Positions 26,029-34,304 of a stretch of DNA of 64,000 bases are shown here, in pieces (within the stretch, counting starts at the first letter, position 1; each line of letters opens with the position of its first letter). Source of the DNA: Nonomuraea turcica (lineage in GTDB: Bacteria > Actinomycetota > Actinomycetes > Streptosporangiales > Streptosporangiaceae); assembly GCF_030718205.1 (NCBI RefSeq), contig NZ_JAUZQF010000033.1:38393-102392 (forward strand), read 5' to 3'. The translations under genes were made by a program, and so were the position numbers. The notes beneath the pieces are model-generated. The model was not told where the DNA came from. It saw only the letters and a program-made list of their open reading frames with translations, and made no database searches.

Positions 26029-26562
26029 ATGGAGATGACCAAGCAAGATCCCGAACCCCGGGGTGAGAACACCGTTAACGGATTCGTTGTCGTTGACGGA
26101 GCCGCGCCTTTCATCGACTTCCTCATCGCTGTCTTTTATGCGACTGAGCGGGAGGAAGCCCGCACCCCTGACTTCTACGCCGGAGACGGAACGCTGATCC
26201 ACGCCGAAGTCAGAATCGGCAACTCGTTGCTCATGGTCGCTGACCGTAAGGCCGGCTGGCCGTTCACCCCGGCCCTAACCCAGGTGTACGTCGCCGACCC
26301 CGAGGAGACGATGCGCAGAGCGGTCGAACGCGGTGCGACCGTCGTCACTCCGGTGTCTCCCTTCTACGGCGGGTACGGCATCGCCCGGTTCCTCGACCCT
26401 TGGCACAACCTGTGGTGGCTGTTCTCTCCAGCGGCGGAAACCAGTCCGGCGGCCGGGGAAGAGTCGAGCTGGGAGGAATCCGCTGAACCCGGCACTGTAT
26501 ACACGACGCTGCTCGAGACGATGGTCACGCTGGCCGACCCCCGTGCTGGTGGCACCGGATAG
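26029..26562 (+). CDS. VOC-family (glyoxalase/PhnB-like) protein
   Basis: 177 residues. The beta-alpha-beta-beta-beta half-site pattern reads APFIDFLIAVFYATEREEAR, IHAEVRIGNSLLMVADR, TQVYVADPEETMRRAVERGA and GGYGIARFLDPWHNLWWLF, as in PhnB-like VOC proteins. These are metal-dependent isomerases, dioxygenases or drug-binding resistance proteins; no specific activity can be assigned. It stands alone upstream of a broken methyltransferase. Confidence 0.82.
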   Translation: MEMTKQDPEPRGENTVNGFVVVDGAAPFIDFLIAVFYATEREEARTPDFYAGDGTLIHAEVRIGNSLLMVADRKAGWPFTPALTQVYVADPEETMRRAVERGATVVTPVSPFYGGYGIARFLDPWHNLWWLFSPAAETSPAAGEESSWEESAEPGTVYTTLLETMVTLADPRAGGTG

Positions 26563-26733
26563 CCTGACCGGCATGTGGGATCTTCTGCTGCGGGGCGGGC
26601 CGGCTCCGAAGGAGCTTCCCACCCACGGCGGGCCGCTGACGGAACCGAGCCCGGCGCTTTGCCCCTCGGCCCCGTGACGGGAGCCAACGGTGCGCCGGCC
26701 TGCCGCTTCGGTGCCCCGTGGCAGGGTTGGATC

Positions 26734-27209
26734 ATGACGCATTCGGGGGAGACGCTGGCCGAGCGGCAGCGCCGGCACTGGCAGGCCACCTACACCACCC
26801 ATCCCGGCATGTACGGGCCGCAACCGTCGGATGCGGCGGTACACGCCGCCGGCGTCTTCACCGAGCAGGGCGCGAGCCGGGTGGCCGAGCTCGGCGCCGG
26901 GCACGGCCGCGACACCCTGTACCTGGCCCGGCGCGGACTGGCCGTCGAGGCGGCGGACTTCAGCGCCCCTGCGGTGGAGCAACTGCGCGCCGCCGCCGAG
27001 CAGGCGGGCCTCGGCGCCCGGGTGCGGGCATCCGTGCACGACGTACGCACGCCACTGCCGTGGCCGGACGCGTCACTGGACGGGTGTTCGCGCACATGCT
27101 GCTGTGCATGGCGCTGTCCACCCAGGAGATCACCGCTCTGGTCGGCGAGGTGGAGCGGGTGGGCGGGACATTCGTCTACACGGTGCGGCACACCGGCGAC
27201 GCCCACTAG
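26734..27209 (+). pseudogene. SAM-dependent methyltransferase, frameshifted and truncated
   Basis: The frame from 26734 reads RQRRHWQATYTTHPGMYGPQ, then SRVAELGAGHGRDTLYLARR (motif I) and PLPWPDASLDG. One base is then missing near 27080. The next frame continues FAHMLLCMALSTQEITALVG and ends FVYTVRHTGDAH followed by a stop. Relatives continue for some 25 more residues after this point. Both a frameshift and a truncated C-terminus are therefore present. Confidence 0.7.
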
Positions 27210-27319
27210 GGGGTCAGCCCACATAAGCCCAAAACCCACATTGAGTGGATCATGAACGGTGTTTCCGCTGATCGGCGGCCGACGAAGCCCTTGAGAGGAA
27301 TCTGAAGGTCTCGGTTCGC

Positions 27320-27590
27320 TTACGGTGTGAACTCCGGCCTGTGCGCGTCCGCCAGGGCCTCGTAGGCGGTGGAGCGGCCGATCTTCAAGGTGCGGGCGGC
27401 CTCGGTGACGCTGACCCCGTCGTCGACCAGGCGGCGCAGGGTGGCCAGTTCGGCGGGGCGGATAGCGCGGGGGCGGCCGGTCTTCTTCTTGCCGGGCAGC
27501 TCCAGCTCATACTCGGCGGCGGCGGCCAGGACCGCGAACATGAAGCGGCCTTCTTTGGTGGGGTCGCAGTAGTCCCGGGAAAATTTTGGT
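27320..27590 (-). pseudogene. 3' fragment of a serine recombinase (copy B)
   Basis: It encodes KEGRFMFAVLAAAAEYELEL followed directly by PGKKKTGRPRAI and the C-terminal HTH (LVDDGVSVTEAARTLKIGRS). Compared with the complete recombinase at 37156-37740 it lacks the catalytic domain and has an in-frame internal deletion of about 21 residues between ELEL and PGKKK. Similar sequences (CGGTTCGCTTACGGTGTG at about 27312 and CGGTTCGTTTACGGTGTG at about 27638) flank the fragment. Confidence 0.75.
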
Positions 27591-27717
27591 CAGATTTGCC
27601 TGACCTGCATTGATGCAGTCCCCGAGACGGAAAGTCGCGGTTCGTTTACGGTGTGGGCCATGAGCGATGGCAGGCCGGAGTTCGGATACGGCGGCCCTCC
27701 GGTCGTACGGCGCCGGG

Positions 27718-28074
27718 ATGCGCAATGCTGGAGATGTGAAGATCGAGGTCCTGGTGGTGCCTGACTGTCCCAACCAGCATCTGGCCGCCGAGCGGCTGCG
27801 GCAGGCGCTGGGCGAGGCTGGGCTGAGCACCACTGGCTTGACCACCCGCGTGATCGCTGACCAGGCTGAGGGCGAGCGGACGGGCTTGACCGGCTCCCTG
27901 ACGATCCTGGTCGACGGCCGCGATCCGTTCGCCGAGTCGGGTGCCGCGCCGTCGCTGTCCTGCCGGCTGTATCGCACCCCGGACGGACCTGCCGGAGTAC
28001 CTAGCCTCGACCAGCTCCGGCAAGTCCTCCGAGCGGCCGCCGACACTCTAAGCGGGTTCAGCCAATCCAGCTGA
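27718..28074 (+). CDS. Thioredoxin-fold DF family (seleno)protein homologue
   Basis: 118 residues from 27718, or 112 from a GTG at 27736. The N-terminus KIEVLVVPDCPNQHLAAERL has the single cysteine in PDCPN typical of a family in which this position is Cys or selenocysteine; LTGSLTILVDGRDPF and PSLSCRLYRTPDGPAGVPS follow. Such proteins are often annotated as alkylmercury-lyase-like. Function is unproven, with a thiol-redox role likely. Convergent with the DUF3040 gene. Confidence 0.75.
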   Translation: MRNAGDVKIEVLVVPDCPNQHLAAERLRQALGEAGLSTTGLTTRVIADQAEGERTGLTGSLTILVDGRDPFAESGAAPSLSCRLYRTPDGPAGVPSLDQLRQVLRAAADTLSGFSQSS

Positions 28075-28098
28075 GAATCACCGGCCGTTCAGGCAGGA

Positions 28099-28130
28099 CG
28101 GGCCATGTTCTAACCGGGCCATGTTCTAAC
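28099..28130. repeat. 16-bp tandem duplication at the DUF3040 stop codon
   Basis: CGGGCCATGTTCTAAC occurs twice without a gap (28099-28114 and 28115-28130). The second copy contains the minus-strand stop of the DUF3040 gene. Confidence 0.9.
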
Positions 28131-28356
28131 CGGTGACGAGTACGGCGATGATCAGGAGGGCGATGACGGCGAGCGCGGTCAGCAGGAGCAGCCAAACCCG
28201 GCGTTCGAGTCGAGGCAGTGAGCGGCCGCGGGAAGGCCCCGCGCCGGACTCGACGTTGTGGATCGCCGTCATGCGCTCGACCAGCTGAGGATCCTCGCGC
28301 GCCAGCGCGTCCTCGATCTCGGCCAGGATGCGGCGTTCCCGCCAGGTCAGGGGCAT
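28126..28356 (-). CDS. DUF3040 small membrane protein
   Basis: 76 residues from the ATG at 28356; an ATG at 28362 is also possible. It opens MPLTWRERRILAEIEDALA, the conserved DUF3040 start, then REDPQLVERMTAI, and ends with one membrane helix (LLLLTALAVIALLIIAVLVT). It lies 14 bp after the anti-sigma gene, so it is likely the third gene of the sigma operon. Confidence 0.85.
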   Translation of the reverse strand: MPLTWRERRILAEIEDALAREDPQLVERMTAIHNVESGAGPSRGRSLPRLERRVWLLLLTALAVIALLIIAVLVTG

Positions 28357-28370
28357 GCCCATCCACTCTC

Positions 28371-29060
28371 TCACGTCAGCTCGAGCGCCCGTCCAACGGA
28401 CAGCGCGGTGGCCTCGTCGGTGGCGACGGCCAGCCAGGAGGTGCCGTTCTTGTCCGCGCACAGCATGGACGCGCCATCGACCTCTGCCAGCCAGCTCGGC
28501 GCCGGCTCCAGGTCCTGGGCGGCTACCGCACGGGGGAACGGGCGGGCGGAGGCGATCACCAGCACGCGGCGGCCGTCGGGGTCGGCGTAGCTGTAGACGG
28601 TCGCCGGGATCTCGCCCAACTCCTCCTGGGCCGTGCCACGCCAGACGTAGGCACCGATGCGCGCCAACGGCGGGCCCGGCTCCTGCCCGAGGGGCAACGC
28701 ATCGGCGCTCTGCAGCTCGGCGGCGGCCACGAGCGGGGCCGGCTGCGTCTCGGTCAGCCTCGGTACCATGGCCAGCGCGACGGCGATCAGCACCGCCACC
28801 GCGCCGGCGAGCAGCAGGTACGGCCAGCGCCGCCGCTGCGGCTCGGTGTCCAGCTCCGCGACGCCCCGGATACGCTCCCGGGTCGAGGGCGGCGCCACCA
28901 CGCGCAGGGACTCTGCCAGCATCCGGCCCTGCCGCGCGGTGGTGGCCTCTGCCCAGCAGTGGCGGCAGTCCAGCATGTGCCGCTCGAACCACAGGCGGCG
29001 CAGCGCGCCGAGCTCACCGGCCAGGTAGGCGGCGGCGTCGCGCTCAGGATCGTGGCGCAT
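28371..29060 (-). CDS. Zinc-finger anti-sigma factor
   Basis: 229 residues. The N-terminal HxxxCxxC zinc motif is RHMLDCRHC. One membrane helix follows (WPYLLLAGAVAVLIAVALAM), then an extracytoplasmic domain of about 120 residues with PATVYSYADPDGRRVLVIAS. It overlaps the ECF sigma gene by 17 bp, the normal order for an anti-sigma that holds its sigma factor at the membrane and releases it after an envelope or redox signal. Confidence 0.88.
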   Translation of the reverse strand: MRHDPERDAAAYLAGELGALRRLWFERHMLDCRHCWAEATTARQGRMLAESLRVVAPPSTRERIRGVAELDTEPQRRRWPYLLLAGAVAVLIAVALAMVPRLTETQPAPLVAAAELQSADALPLGQEPGPPLARIGAYVWRGTAQEELGEIPATVYSYADPDGRRVLVIASARPFPRAVAAQDLEPAPSWLAEVDGASMLCADKNGTSWLAVATDEATALSVGRALELT

Positions 29061-29556
29061 GCGGCTTCACCCCCTGTACGGCTTGCGCCAGCTTCTTGCG
29101 CCCGCGATGCACCCGGGCCAGGACGGTACCGCGCGGCGCGTCGGTGATGGCCGCGGCCTCGGCCGCGGTGAACCCGCACAGATCCATCAAGATCACTGCG
29201 ATGCGCTGTTCCTCGGGCAGGTGGTGCAAGGCCGCCTCGATCAGGCAGTGGGCGATCGCCTCGCCTGCCACATCGGCCTGACCGGGGGGATCGTAGCCGG
29301 GCGGGAGCAGGGTTTCGGCATGGGTGGCGCTGCGGCGCAGCCGGTCGCGGCCGGCGTTGAGGCAGATGGTGGCCAGCCATGCGGCGGCGTTGCGCGGGCG
29401 GCGGCCGTCGATCCAGGCCGCCCACGCCCGGGCGTAGGTCTCCTGCACCAGGTCCTCGGCATCGGCCGCCGTCGGCGTCAGCCTGCGGGCCAGATTGTAG
29501 ACCAGGTCCGCCGCGGGCATGGTGGCCCGCAGGAATCGCTCCTGGCCCCCGCTCAT
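29044..29556 (-). CDS. ECF RNA polymerase sigma factor
   Basis: 170 residues. Region 2 reads LVYNLARRLTPTAADAEDLV and QETYARAWAAW. Region 4 reads LPEEQRIAVILMDLCGFTAA and GTVLARVHRGRKKLAQAV. It is of the SigE/SigR-like ECF size. It is first in the sigma/anti-sigma/DUF3040 operon. Confidence 0.93.
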   Translation of the reverse strand: MSGGQERFLRATMPAADLVYNLARRLTPTAADAEDLVQETYARAWAAWIDGRRPRNAAAWLATICLNAGRDRLRRSATHAETLLPPGYDPPGQADVAGEAIAHCLIEAALHHLPEEQRIAVILMDLCGFTAAEAAAITDAPRGTVLARVHRGRKKLAQAVQGVKPHAPRS

Positions 29557-29580
29557 GTCTCCGGGTCCGTGCTCGTCAGG

Positions 29581-30090
29581 TCATCGGGCCGGAGCCCGCT
29601 CGGCCGATCCGATGGCTAGGAAGCCCTCGCTGCGGCGCACGCCGGATCCGTAGAAGAAGAACGCCAGCACGGTGCCGAACACCACATGGGCGAACAGCTC
29701 GAACGGCTGGTTGGCGTCGCCGAAGACCGGAAACAGCAGCGGTGAGAGCAGCAGGAAGTTGACCACGTACAGCAGCGCGCCGTACACGGTGCCGACCAGG
29801 GCGGCGGTGCCATTGGTGCGCAGCATGGGCGCGATCAGCGCGAACACGATACCGAAGGCCGCCGACAGCACCAGGTGGACGGTCAGGCCGACCCAGATGC
29901 TGGTCTGACCGGCCATGATGGCCTGCTTGCCGCCTTGGACGATACTGGCGATCATGTGCAGGGGCATCTCGGCCTTGCCCGGCGGTTGGGTTGAGGCGAA
30001 CCACATGGTGACCCCGGCGAAGATCATGCCAGAGACCACGCCGCCTATGACGCCGCGAACCAACCGACCGGCAACAGGTTCAGCAGCCAT
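29581..30090 (-). CDS. Four-helix membrane protein of unknown function
   Basis: 169 residues with helices at GVIGGVVSGMIFAGVTMWFA, WVGLTVHLVLSAAFGIVFAL, TVYGALLYVVNFLLLSPLLF and FAHVVFGTVLAFFFYGSGV. Some resemblance to YagU/DUF1440-like proteins, not certain. It precedes the sigma operon by 24 bp and may be co-transcribed with it. Confidence 0.7.
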   Translation of the reverse strand: MAAEPVAGRLVRGVIGGVVSGMIFAGVTMWFASTQPPGKAEMPLHMIASIVQGGKQAIMAGQTSIWVGLTVHLVLSAAFGIVFALIAPMLRTNGTAALVGTVYGALLYVVNFLLLSPLLFPVFGDANQPFELFAHVVFGTVLAFFFYGSGVRRSEGFLAIGSAERAPAR

Positions 30091-30295
30091 GACGCCGCTC
30101 CTTTACGACCTGGTCTTTTGTCTTTGCTACCCCTACGGACGGATGTCAGGCGGCGCTGATTGCGCCAGCCTCCAGATCGATTCGCAAAAGTTGGCGGCGG
30201 ACAGGCGAGCGGCCGAAGGGGCTCACGCTGGCTGAGGTCCGCGTCGTGTTGGCCATCCGCGAGGTCGGCTACCGCCGAGTCGAGCCTGACCTCGA

Positions 30296-30403
30296 CGATC
30301 GGCCCCGCCGAGCTGGCCACCCTGCGCCGCCTGGTCGACGACGGCATCTCGGTCACCGAAGCCGCCCGCACCCTCAAAGTCGGCCGCTCCACCGCCCATG
30401 CAG
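30296..30403 (+). pseudogene. 3' fragment of a serine recombinase (copy C)
   Basis: It encodes IGPAELATLRRLVDDGISVT followed by EAARTLKVGRSTAHA, nearly the same as the HTH of the complete recombinase at 37156-37740 but on the opposite strand. Only about 36 codons remain. Confidence 0.75.
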
Positions 30404-30405
30404 GG

Positions 30406-30975
30406 TCACGCTGTTGGTCCGCTCCCCTCGGGAGCAGAGGCCAGACAGGACAGGAAGGGGGAGCGTCCGCGGAAGCCGCGGTGGAAGCGCCCAGGCGGGC
30501 CTGTGCCGAGGAATTCGTCCAGCCACGCCTGGTGTTCTACCTTCTCGTTGCGGATCGCCTGGGCCAGGGCAAAGGTGCGTTGATCTCTGCCTTCAGTGAG
30601 ACCGCACAGATCACCATAAGGGTGGGCGGCGCGTCGTACGTCATCGATGAGTGCCGTCACCGGATCCCATGTGCCGGCGGAGCTGTCCTCCGGCGGCGTA
30701 TGCCTGCCTTGCAGGAACTGCCGGATGTCCTCAGGGAGCCTTCCATCCAGCTCATAGATGCGGCCGACGAGCGCGTCGAAATGGCGGCGGTCCTCATCGC
30801 GGATGTCCTTGAGGATCTGGCGTAGTTCCTCCTCGGCGAAACCGAGCGGATGAGCGGTCAGGATCGTGTAGCGGTAGACGGCGCTCAGCTCCGCTGTGGC
30901 GGCGGCGGTGAGCCGGTCGATCAGGATGTTCACATCGAGGCCCGCTTGCTCGACGACTTCGCGCGCGCTGATCAT
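30406..30975 (-). CDS. Ferritin-like (Dps/bacterioferritin-type) protein
   Basis: 189 residues. Helical segments TAAATAELSAVYRYTILTAH, IRDEDRRHFDALVGRIYELD and QAIRNEKVEHQAWLDEFLG supply Glu/His ligands of a di-iron four-helix bundle. Such proteins oxidise and store Fe(II) or protect DNA from peroxide. It begins 27 bp after the aquaporin gene, so the two are probably co-transcribed. The last 25 residues end at the recombinase fragment boundary and may have been altered by that event. Confidence 0.75.
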   Translation of the reverse strand: MISAREVVEQAGLDVNILIDRLTAAATAELSAVYRYTILTAHPLGFAEEELRQILKDIRDEDRRHFDALVGRIYELDGRLPEDIRQFLQGRHTPPEDSSAGTWDPVTALIDDVRRAAHPYGDLCGLTEGRDQRTFALAQAIRNEKVEHQAWLDEFLGTGPPGRFHRGFRGRSPFLSCLASAPEGSGPTA

Positions 30976-31002
30976 GTCGGCTCCAGGGTCGGTTCCGGGC
31001 GG

Positions 31003-31656
31003 TCAGGTTGCGGAGGGTTCCAGCGGGGCGCGTTCCTTGGGGTTGAGCGCGAGGAAGGCCACCCCGGCCAGGGCGCCGCCCGCCAGGTCGGCCAGGAGCC
31101 AGATCCAGATCTTGTCCCAGGCGAACAGCCCCATCCAGGCGGCGCCGACGGCGACCGCCGGGTTGAAGGCGCCACCGGAGATGCCGCCGACCGCGAACGC
31201 GCCGGCCGCCACGGTGAATCCGATGGCCAGACCGTAGAAGCTGTTACCCGGATGGTCCCTGCTGGTGGCCGCGTTCAGCACCACGTACGCGAGCGCGAAC
31301 GTGAACAGCGCCTCGGCCAGCAGCGCGACCCCCAGCTCCCGCCCCGAGGGCGACAGCGCCGGCACACTGCCGGGATTGACGATGTAGGAAGCGGTGAGCG
31401 CGGCGAGAATGCCTCCGGCCAGTTGGGCGATCCAGTACGGGACGGCGTCGGCCAGGTTGAGTCGGCCGCGGAGCAGCACGGCCAAGGTCACGGCGGGGTT
31501 GTAGTGGGCGCCGGAGACGTGTCCTCCGGCGTACACCATGACCATCAGGATGGCGCCGATGGCCACGGGAGCCAGGGGCGTCTTTGTCAAGACCGTGGCA
31601 CCGACCGTGAGAACCAGGAAGAACGTTCCGATGAACTCCGTGATGTAGCGGCGCAT
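31003..31656 (-). CDS. Aquaporin (MIP family)
   Basis: 217 residues from the ATG at 31656. Six helices with both NPA motifs: GGHVSGAHYNPAVTLAVLL and GGISGGAFNPAVAVGAAW. The N-terminus MRRYITEFIGTFFLVLTVG is typical. It probably carries water or small neutral solutes, possibly H2O2, across the plasma membrane. Pairing with a ferritin-like gene fits a peroxide or osmotic stress role. Confidence 0.93.
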   Translation of the reverse strand: MRRYITEFIGTFFLVLTVGATVLTKTPLAPVAIGAILMVMVYAGGHVSGAHYNPAVTLAVLLRGRLNLADAVPYWIAQLAGGILAALTASYIVNPGSVPALSPSGRELGVALLAEALFTFALAYVVLNAATSRDHPGNSFYGLAIGFTVAAGAFAVGGISGGAFNPAVAVGAAWMGLFAWDKIWIWLLADLAGGALAGVAFLALNPKERAPLEPSAT

Positions 31657-32052
31657 GGACTGTCCTCTCCACTTGTGGGACCGAGACCGATCACGCTCCG
31701 CGGCAGCGCATCCAGAGCGTGCCATGAGCCTCGGAATGAGGAGATTGCGGGCTTCTTACGGACGCTTACGGCTCTTTACGGCTCGCCAACCGGACATGAG
31801 GGCCCTTGCAGGATGGCCCGGCGTCCGCTAGCGATGTGCACGCTCAATCACCCCAAACCCCACATGCCGATCGGCATATAGGCCGACGGCACGAACGTTC
31901 AGGTAAGCGGCGGTGCCTTCCAGCAGCCCGTGGAAGCTTGAGGGCCGCCGCGTTGGCGTGTCCAGGGAAGGCGCCGCACCAGCTTCTAGTCGGTCGTGCG
32001 GGCTGCCCTCGCCGTCATCGGGTTGTAAGAAGTGACGCGGAGCAGCACTTCT
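31657..32052. other. Intergenic stretch between divergent aquaporin and TlpA genes
   Basis: About 395 bp. It holds a three-copy, imperfect TTACGG series (31756-31779) that could be part of a promoter. I see no convincing gene, RNA or strong hairpin. Confidence 0.4.
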
Positions 32053-32676
32053 ATGATGAATCGCATGATCCCAGTACGAACCGCGGCCGCGATAGCGACA
32101 GCAGCACTGCTGGCGGCCGGGTGCGGCGGGCCAGGGCAAGACGGGGCGGAGAGCGGCACCACGTCGGCCCCTGTGACCTCCACCATGACCTCCGCGCCGA
32201 CGGCGTCCCCCTCGACCTCCGTAACGCCCGAGCCGACCGCGTCGCAGGAGACGGCGAGCAAAGGTTCCGTGCCCGCCGCGCTGGAGTTCTCCGCCTGGAC
32301 GCTGGACGGTGAGACTTTCCAGGGGGCGAGCCTGGCCGGCAAGCCCGTGGTCTTCTGGTTCTGGGCGCCGTGGTGTCCCAAGTGCATGTCCGAGGCGCCG
32401 CACGTCAAGGCCGCCGCCGCCCAGTACGGCGACGTCGCCTTCGTCGGCGTGGCCGGGCTGGACACCGAGGCGGCGATGAAGGAATTCGTCCAGCGCACCA
32501 AGACGGAGAACTTCCCGCATCTCTCGGACGAGAAGGGAGCCGTGTGGACGAAGCTGGGCGTCAGCCAGCAGTCCACGTTCGTGTTCATGAAGCCTGACGG
32601 CACCACCGCCAAGGCGTCCGGGCCGCTCGGCAAGGATCAGCTGGACGAGCTCGTCCGCGCGCTGCGCGACGGGTGA
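32053..32676 (+). CDS. TlpA/MPT53-like thioredoxin-fold lipoprotein
   Basis: 207 residues. A lipoprotein signal ends at the lipobox LLAAGC, followed by a Ser/Thr-rich linker of about 50 residues and a redoxin domain with FWFWAPWCPKCMSEAPHVKA. The active site WCPKC matches extracytoplasmic thiol oxidoreductases such as mycobacterial MPT53/DsbF. The protein should be lipid-anchored outside the membrane. The downstream CcdA gene would supply or exchange electrons with it. Confidence 0.9.
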   Translation: MMNRMIPVRTAAAIATAALLAAGCGGPGQDGAESGTTSAPVTSTMTSAPTASPSTSVTPEPTASQETASKGSVPAALEFSAWTLDGETFQGASLAGKPVVFWFWAPWCPKCMSEAPHVKAAAAQYGDVAFVGVAGLDTEAAMKEFVQRTKTENFPHLSDEKGAVWTKLGVSQQSTFVFMKPDGTTAKASGPLGKDQLDELVRALRDG

Positions 32677-32740
32677 CGGCGGTGCCCGGACCTTTCGACG
32701 GGGCAGCGGCGCCCGGACCCCGCGGCGGGGGAGCGCCCGC

Positions 32741-33595
32741 GTGAGCTCCGCCGACCTCCCGCTCGCCCTGGCGCTCACCGCCGGCACCGTGGCCGCGTTC
32801 AACCCGTGCGGCTTCGCCATGCTGCCCGCCTACCTCACCCTGCTGATCAACGATGAGGAGACCACACGCCGCGGTCCCGTCGGACGGGCGCTGATGCTTT
32901 CGGCGGCCATGACCGCCGGATTCGTCACGATCTTCGGCCTGTTCGGGCTCGCGGTGACCGCGCTGGCGGTGTCGGTGGGCGGCTACCTGCCATGGGCGTC
33001 CCTGGCCATCGGCGCGTTCCTGGTCGGGCTGGGTGTCTGGTTGCTGTCCGGCCGTGAACTGCTGCTGCGCCTGCCGGGCCTGGCCACCGGCCGCCCCACC
33101 ACCTCACCCCTGTCCCTGTACGGGTACGGGCTGTCGTATGCGGTGGCCTCCCTGTCCTGCACGGTCGGGCCGTTCCTCGCGGTCACCTCGGCGTCCCTGT
33201 CCGGCGGCGGGCTGCTCGGCGGCGTGGCCGCCTTTGCGACCTATGCGCTCGGCATGGGCCTGGTCATCGCCGTGCTGTCGCTTGCGGTGGCGTTCGCCCG
33301 CGCCGCCGTGGTCGCCAGGCTGCGGCGCCTGCTGCCGTACGTGTCCAGAGCCAGCGGCGGCCTGCTCACCCTCGCCGGCATGTACGTCGTCTACTACGGC
33401 TGGTACGAGCTGCGCGTCTACGCCGGAGCCGACGCCGACGACCCGATCGTGAGCACCGCGACCGCCGTACAAGCCACCATCGCCGGCTGGCTTGCAGGAC
33501 TCGGCACCGGCCCGATCATCGTCACGCTCGCCGTGCTCACCATCGGGGCGCTCGCCCTGCGCAAGGCACGACGGCGCGATCGCACCCCTGAGTGA
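32741..33595 (+). CDS. CcdA/DsbD-type transmembrane thiol transporter
   Basis: 284 residues from a GTG. Conserved cysteines sit in VAAFNPCGFAMLPAYLTLL and ASLSCTVGPFLAVTSASLSG, the pair that shuttles electrons across the membrane. Six to seven helices are predicted. It lies 65 bp after the TlpA-like lipoprotein, the same arrangement as Rv2877c/Rv2878c in mycobacteria. Confidence 0.92.
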   Translation: MSSADLPLALALTAGTVAAFNPCGFAMLPAYLTLLINDEETTRRGPVGRALMLSAAMTAGFVTIFGLFGLAVTALAVSVGGYLPWASLAIGAFLVGLGVWLLSGRELLLRLPGLATGRPTTSPLSLYGYGLSYAVASLSCTVGPFLAVTSASLSGGGLLGGVAAFATYALGMGLVIAVLSLAVAFARAAVVARLRRLLPYVSRASGGLLTLAGMYVVYYGWYELRVYAGADADDPIVSTATAVQATIAGWLAGLGTGPIIVTLAVLTIGALALRKARRRDRTPE

Positions 33596-33661
33596 TGACG
33601 CAGGGGCGGCAGGCCGCGGCCTGTGTCTCTCATCCACCTTGGGTTGCCTTCCAGGCCGCAT

Positions 33662-33697
33662 CCCCCTATCTTGGAATGACTGTTCCAAGATAGGGGG
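33662..33697. promoter_or_regulatory. Perfect 15-bp inverted repeat, TetR operator overlapping the ribosome site
   Basis: CCCCCTATCTTGGAA (33662-33676), a 6-nt spacer, and TTCCAAGATAGGGGG (33683-33697). The centre TTGGAA-N6-TTCCAA is a typical TetR operator. The right arm contains the AGGGGG Shine-Dalgarno of the regulator itself, so the same DNA could act as operator and, in RNA, as a hairpin hiding the ribosome site. Confidence 0.75.
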
Positions 33698-33704
33698 ATG
33701 GCAC

Positions 33705-34304
33705 GTGCCGGACGTCAAGCACTTCGACCCTGACGTGGCGCTGGACCAGGTGGTGCGCCTGTTCTGGGAGTGCGGCGCCGACGTCACCGGCATCGCCGAG
33801 GTCGTGCAGGCCACCGGGCTGAGCCGGTCCAGCCTGTATGCGACCTTCGGCGGCAAGGAGCGGCTGCAGGCCGCCGCACTGCGCCGCTACCTGGAACGGC
33901 AGTCGCGGCCGGTGTTCGACGCGCTGGCCACCGACGAGCGTGGCCTGCCCGCCATCACCGGCTTCTTCGAGCGGCTGGTGGCGGCGCGCTGCACCGGCGA
34001 GCACGCCCGCTGGGGCTGCCTGGTCACCAACACCCACACCAGCGCCGCCCGTGAGATCCCCGAGATCCAGCAGGTTCTGGACGCCCACCACACCGCACTG
34101 CGGGCCGCGATGCACGCCGCGCTGGAGACGGCCCGTGAGCGCGGACAGGTACGTCCTGACCTGGACCTGGAGGCGGGCGCGGAGACGCTGGCGCTGCTGG
34201 CCTACGGGGTCAACCTGCGCTCACGGGCCGGAGCCGAGGCAGCCGACCTGCTGGCAGGCATGCGCGCCGTCCTGGATGGTTTCACCCGCACTGAGGAGAG
34301 ATGA
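33705..34304 (+). CDS. TetR-family regulator of the AhpD-like gene
   Basis: 199 residues from a GTG at 33705 after AGGGGGATG. The HTH reads DVTGIAEVVQATGLSRSSLY and ATFGGKERLQAAALRRYL. The C-terminal domain has RWGCLVTNTHTSAAREIPEI, as in the TetR_C_16-like/AcrR subgroup. The perfect inverted repeat directly upstream suggests autoregulation. It overlaps the following AhpD-like gene by its stop codon. Confidence 0.9.
   Translation: MPDVKHFDPDVALDQVVRLFWECGADVTGIAEVVQATGLSRSSLYATFGGKERLQAAALRRYLERQSRPVFDALATDERGLPAITGFFERLVAARCTGEHARWGCLVTNTHTSAAREIPEIQQVLDAHHTALRAAMHAALETARERGQVRPDLDLEAGAETLALLAYGVNLRSRAGAEAADLLAGMRAVLDGFTRTEER

Noticed and set aside
30850..31881. Long plus-strand open frame opposite the aquaporin gene
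   Set aside because: Gly/Gln/Arg-rich low-complexity translation typical of the antisense frame of a high-GC gene; the aquaporin on the other strand has clear NPA motifs.
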